From contig JACRBK010000552.1 in NCBI GenBank assembly GCA_016234525.1, positions 1 through 8,257 on the forward strand: a stretch of 8,257 nt of DNA. The letters run 5' to 3'. The notes beneath the pieces are model-generated. The model did not search any database, was not told the DNA's origin, and saw nothing but the letters and a program-made list of their open reading frames with translations. The translations under genes were made by a program, and so were the position numbers. Shown here piece after piece: positions 6,483 through 8,257 of this stretch (its first letter is position 1; every line of letters starts with the position of its first letter). This DNA comes from Chloroflexota bacterium. Its GTDB lineage: Bacteria > Chloroflexota > Anaerolineae > Aggregatilineales > Aggregatilineaceae.

Positions 6483-7652
6483 CTATTCTCCCATTTCTAA
6501 CTGATAGAACCGGAAACGTTTATAAACATAACCCCGGTTCGCTTCCACCAGGCGGTGCATGGGTTCGTTCGTTTCCAACACCCACCCGCCGTCCCCATAG
6601 TCCCACCCCATTTTCGGAGCGATGGCCGTCGCCCGGTGAAACAATTCGGTAAACATCGCGGCCTCAACCCCTATGCCGCGAAATTTTTCTTTGACGCCCA
6701 TAAAAGGAATACGAATGCGAGAGATTTTTCGTCGCACCTTCCAATACCATAACACCTGAACCAAGCTAAAGATTTCCGGCTTGCCTGGGCGTGGGTGGGC
6801 CAGGTGAACCGCCTGGAACAGATCCGGCACGGCCAACAAAAAGCCCGCCGGTTCCCCGTTGACGGTGGCAAACAACGTAACGCGCGGATCAATATACATA
6901 CTCATATCTTTAACCAGCGCGTCCAGTTCATCATTAGTGAGCGGCACAAATCCCCAGTTTTTGTCCCACGCGCTGTTATAAATATCCTTTAGCGTCACAA
7001 ATTCCGCTTTCAGATCGCGCCGGTTGGGGGCATGGACCACGATACCCCGGCGCTCGTTATTTTTTTGATTGATACGCAGCATCTTCTGAATTTTTTCAGA
7101 ATCGCCCGCATCACTCAGCGTTAAATAATAAGCGTTCGTGTCCATCACTTTGACAAACCCTGGCATACTCTCGATCAACGACTGGTAGTATGCCGGATTA
7201 TAGGGGTACGCCACGACCGGCTCATCCTCAAACCCCTGAATCAATAGGCCGCATTCGTCGTTGGTCGAAAAGCTGGCCGGGCCGCGCAGCGCGGTATACC
7301 CTTTGGCTTTGACATAATCAGCCGCGGTTTTGAGCAGCGCATGAGCCGCTTCTTGATCGTCGTAGACTTCAAAAAAGCCGAAGAAGCCAATCCGCTCGTT
7401 GTGATATTCGTTATGGCGATGATTGATAAACGCTGCAATCGTGCCGACGGGCTGATCACCGCGCCACGCCACAAAATAATCGCCTTCCAGGTGTTTCCAG
7501 GTGGGATTCTTGTCACGATCCAGCTTGTGCCGCTGCATCGATAGCAAAGGGGGAGTCCAATAGGGGTTATCTTTATAGATTTTCCAGGGCAGCGTGATGA
7601 AGGTATTCAGATCGGTTTTATTTTCGACTTTGCGTACTGTCACCGGAGTCAT
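6483..7652 (-). CDS. YghO / bacterial ceramide synthase-like double-GNAT acyltransferase
   Basis: A 389-residue protein, the usual length for the YghO family. Family motifs in order: LPWKIYKDNPYWTPPLL (21-37), FINHRHNEYHNERIGFFGFFE (75-95), LRGPASFSTNDECGLLIQGF (122-141), AYPYNPAYY (148-156), DKNWGFVPL (230-238), HPRPGKPE (286-293), MGVKEKFRGIGVEAAMF (318-334; GNAT motif A-like turn) and GGWVLETNEPMHRLVEANRGYVYKRFRFY (355-383). The first half also looks GNAT-like, so two GNAT folds in tandem are likely. Family knowledge suggests a cytoplasmic or membrane-surface N-acyltransferase using acyl-CoA or acyl-ACP; known members include bacterial ceramide synthase. The ATG at 7652 overlaps the TGA of the previous gene (ATGA, 7649-7652) and has GGGAG (7660-7664) 7 bases upstream, so translation is probably coupled. 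Paralogue of both neighbours. The acyl acceptor cannot be told from sequence, and some databases label this family only as hypothetical. Confidence 0.87.
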   Translation of the reverse strand: MTPVTVRKVENKTDLNTFITLPWKIYKDNPYWTPPLLSMQRHKLDRDKNPTWKHLEGDYFVAWRGDQPVGTIAAFINHRHNEYHNERIGFFGFFEVYDDQEAAHALLKTAADYVKAKGYTALRGPASFSTNDECGLLIQGFEDEPVVAYPYNPAYYQSLIESMPGFVKVMDTNAYYLTLSDAGDSEKIQKMLRINQKNNERRGIVVHAPNRRDLKAEFVTLKDIYNSAWDKNWGFVPLTNDELDALVKDMSMYIDPRVTLFATVNGEPAGFLLAVPDLFQAVHLAHPRPGKPEIFSLVQVLWYWKVRRKISRIRIPFMGVKEKFRGIGVEAAMFTELFHRATAIAPKMGWDYGDGGWVLETNEPMHRLVEANRGYVYKRFRFYQLEMGE

Positions 7653-8257
7653 GCTTGTTCTCCCTTCTGCCCTGCTGGCTGAGGGGCCAGCGCCCGTTCA
7701 TAAACACGATAAGTTTTATAAATACGCCCGTTTAAGGCTTGAGCCAACCGATTCATCGGCCCATTTGTTTCCAATACCCAGCCGCCGTCGCCGTGCTGCC
7801 AGCCAAGTTTATGCCCGGTGTTATAGGCTTCGATAAACAGAGCGGCATCAATGCCAATCGTCCGGTAGCCATCTTCGATTCCCATCAGCATCACCCGCAC
7901 GCGATCGATTTTGGACCGCACCTTCCAATGCCACAGCAGTTGCAGCAGGCTGATCCAGTCCGGTTTGCCAGGGCGCGGGTAGGCATGGCGCAGCGCTTGA
8001 TTCATATCGGGCAGGCCGAGCAAAAACGCGCGCGGCACGCCCTCGACTTCGGCGAAAAACGCCATGCGCGGATCAAAAAACTGCCCGATCTCGTGGACCA
8101 TCTGATCAAGTTCGCGCGGGGCGAATGGGATAAATCCCCAGTTTTTCTCCCACGCCTTATTATAAATGTCTTTGAGCAGGCTGAACTCTTGTTTGAGGTG
8201 TTTTACATCGGCGGTGCGCACGCGGATTTTGCGCCGCTCGCTGTTTTTTTGCGTCAC
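7649..8257 (-). CDS. YghO / bacterial ceramide synthase-like protein, C-terminal half (cut by window edge)
   Basis: The last 202 codons of a third paralogue. The frame is open to base 8257. The GTG there encodes the valine of a VTQKNSERR stretch that aligns with residues 194-202 of the neighbouring paralogue (INQKNNERR), so it is internal and roughly 190 residues are missing. Conserved blocks are EKNWGFIPF, FDPRMAFFAEVEG, YPRPGKPDW, LLWHWKVRSKIDRVRVMLMG, DGYRTIGIDAALF and HGDGGWVLETNGPMNRLAQALNG. In the GNAT-type turn it reads YRTIGID where the other two read FRG(I/M)GVE; from memory, YR-x-x-GID is closer to the usual form in YghO-type proteins. The stop overlaps the next start by ATGA. The protein ends in an Ala/Pro/Gln tail of about ten residues. 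It is the first visible gene of the cluster; more copies may lie beyond the edge. Confidence 0.85.
   Translation of the reverse strand: MTQKNSERRKIRVRTADVKHLKQEFSLLKDIYNKAWEKNWGFIPFAPRELDQMVHEIGQFFDPRMAFFAEVEGVPRAFLLGLPDMNQALRHAYPRPGKPDWISLLQLLWHWKVRSKIDRVRVMLMGIEDGYRTIGIDAALFIEAYNTGHKLGWQHGDGGWVLETNGPMNRLAQALNGRIYKTYRVYERALAPQPAGQKGEQA

Noticed and set aside
8255..8257. GTG at the right edge as a start codon for a 202-residue protein
   Set aside because: The protein aligns from its first residue with the middle of the neighbouring paralogue, so the gene is simply cut by the window.
5012..8257. The repeated gene block as a mobile element or phage array
   Set aside because: No transposase, integrase, terminal inverted repeats or target-site duplications are visible. 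The copies are diverged paralogues at protein level, consistent with old tandem duplication.

Overview
The window looks like a piece of a bacterial chromosome, most likely from a Chloroflexota (Anaerolineae-like) genome. That assignment rests on resemblance only: moderately high GC, a GT-C-type membrane protein with a W-x-L-W-W first loop, a short pyrophosphatase-like domain and YghO/bCerS-type acyltransferases as I remember them from that phylum, and -10 boxes of the form TA(T/A/C)AAT. There is no rRNA, tRNA, transposase, integrase or CRISPR array in view, and coding density is very high.

Layout. (1) 1-969, minus: the N-terminal 323 residues of a polytopic membrane protein, probably a GT-C-type glycosyltransferase, running off the left edge. 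(2) 970-1102: a divergent promoter region. (3) 1103-1870, plus: a class I SAM-dependent methyltransferase. (4) 1945-3204, plus: a two-helix membrane protein with an SPFH/band-7-like domain between proline-rich disordered ends, with its own promoter. (5) 3157-4068, minus: a formate/nitrite (FNT) channel whose 3' end overlaps the SPFH gene tail to tail by 48 bp. (6) 4096-4130: a strong hairpin, on the minus strand, separating the FNT gene from the genes upstream of it. (7) 4205-8257, minus: an apparent operon, read right to left, of three tandem paralogues of the YghO / bacterial ceramide synthase-like double-GNAT family (the first cut by the right edge) followed by a response-regulator receiver domain fused to a family I inorganic-pyrophosphatase-like domain. 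The junctions are a 4-bp ATGA overlap, a 4-bp gap and a 39-bp gap.

The most unusual content is the right-hand operon. A receiver domain with a complete phosphorylation site is joined to a pyrophosphatase-like domain instead of a DNA-binding or other standard output, and it follows at least three related N-acyltransferase-like genes. The middle-to-last paralogue carries an additional basic C-terminal tail of about 98 residues with a small internal repeat. A working idea (inference only) is that the acyltransferase paralogues make or modify N-acylated membrane lipids, with the receiver-pyrophosphatase protein as a phosphorylation-controlled partner. The SPFH protein, FNT channel and GT-C protein are also membrane-associated, but the sequence does not show that they belong to the same pathway.
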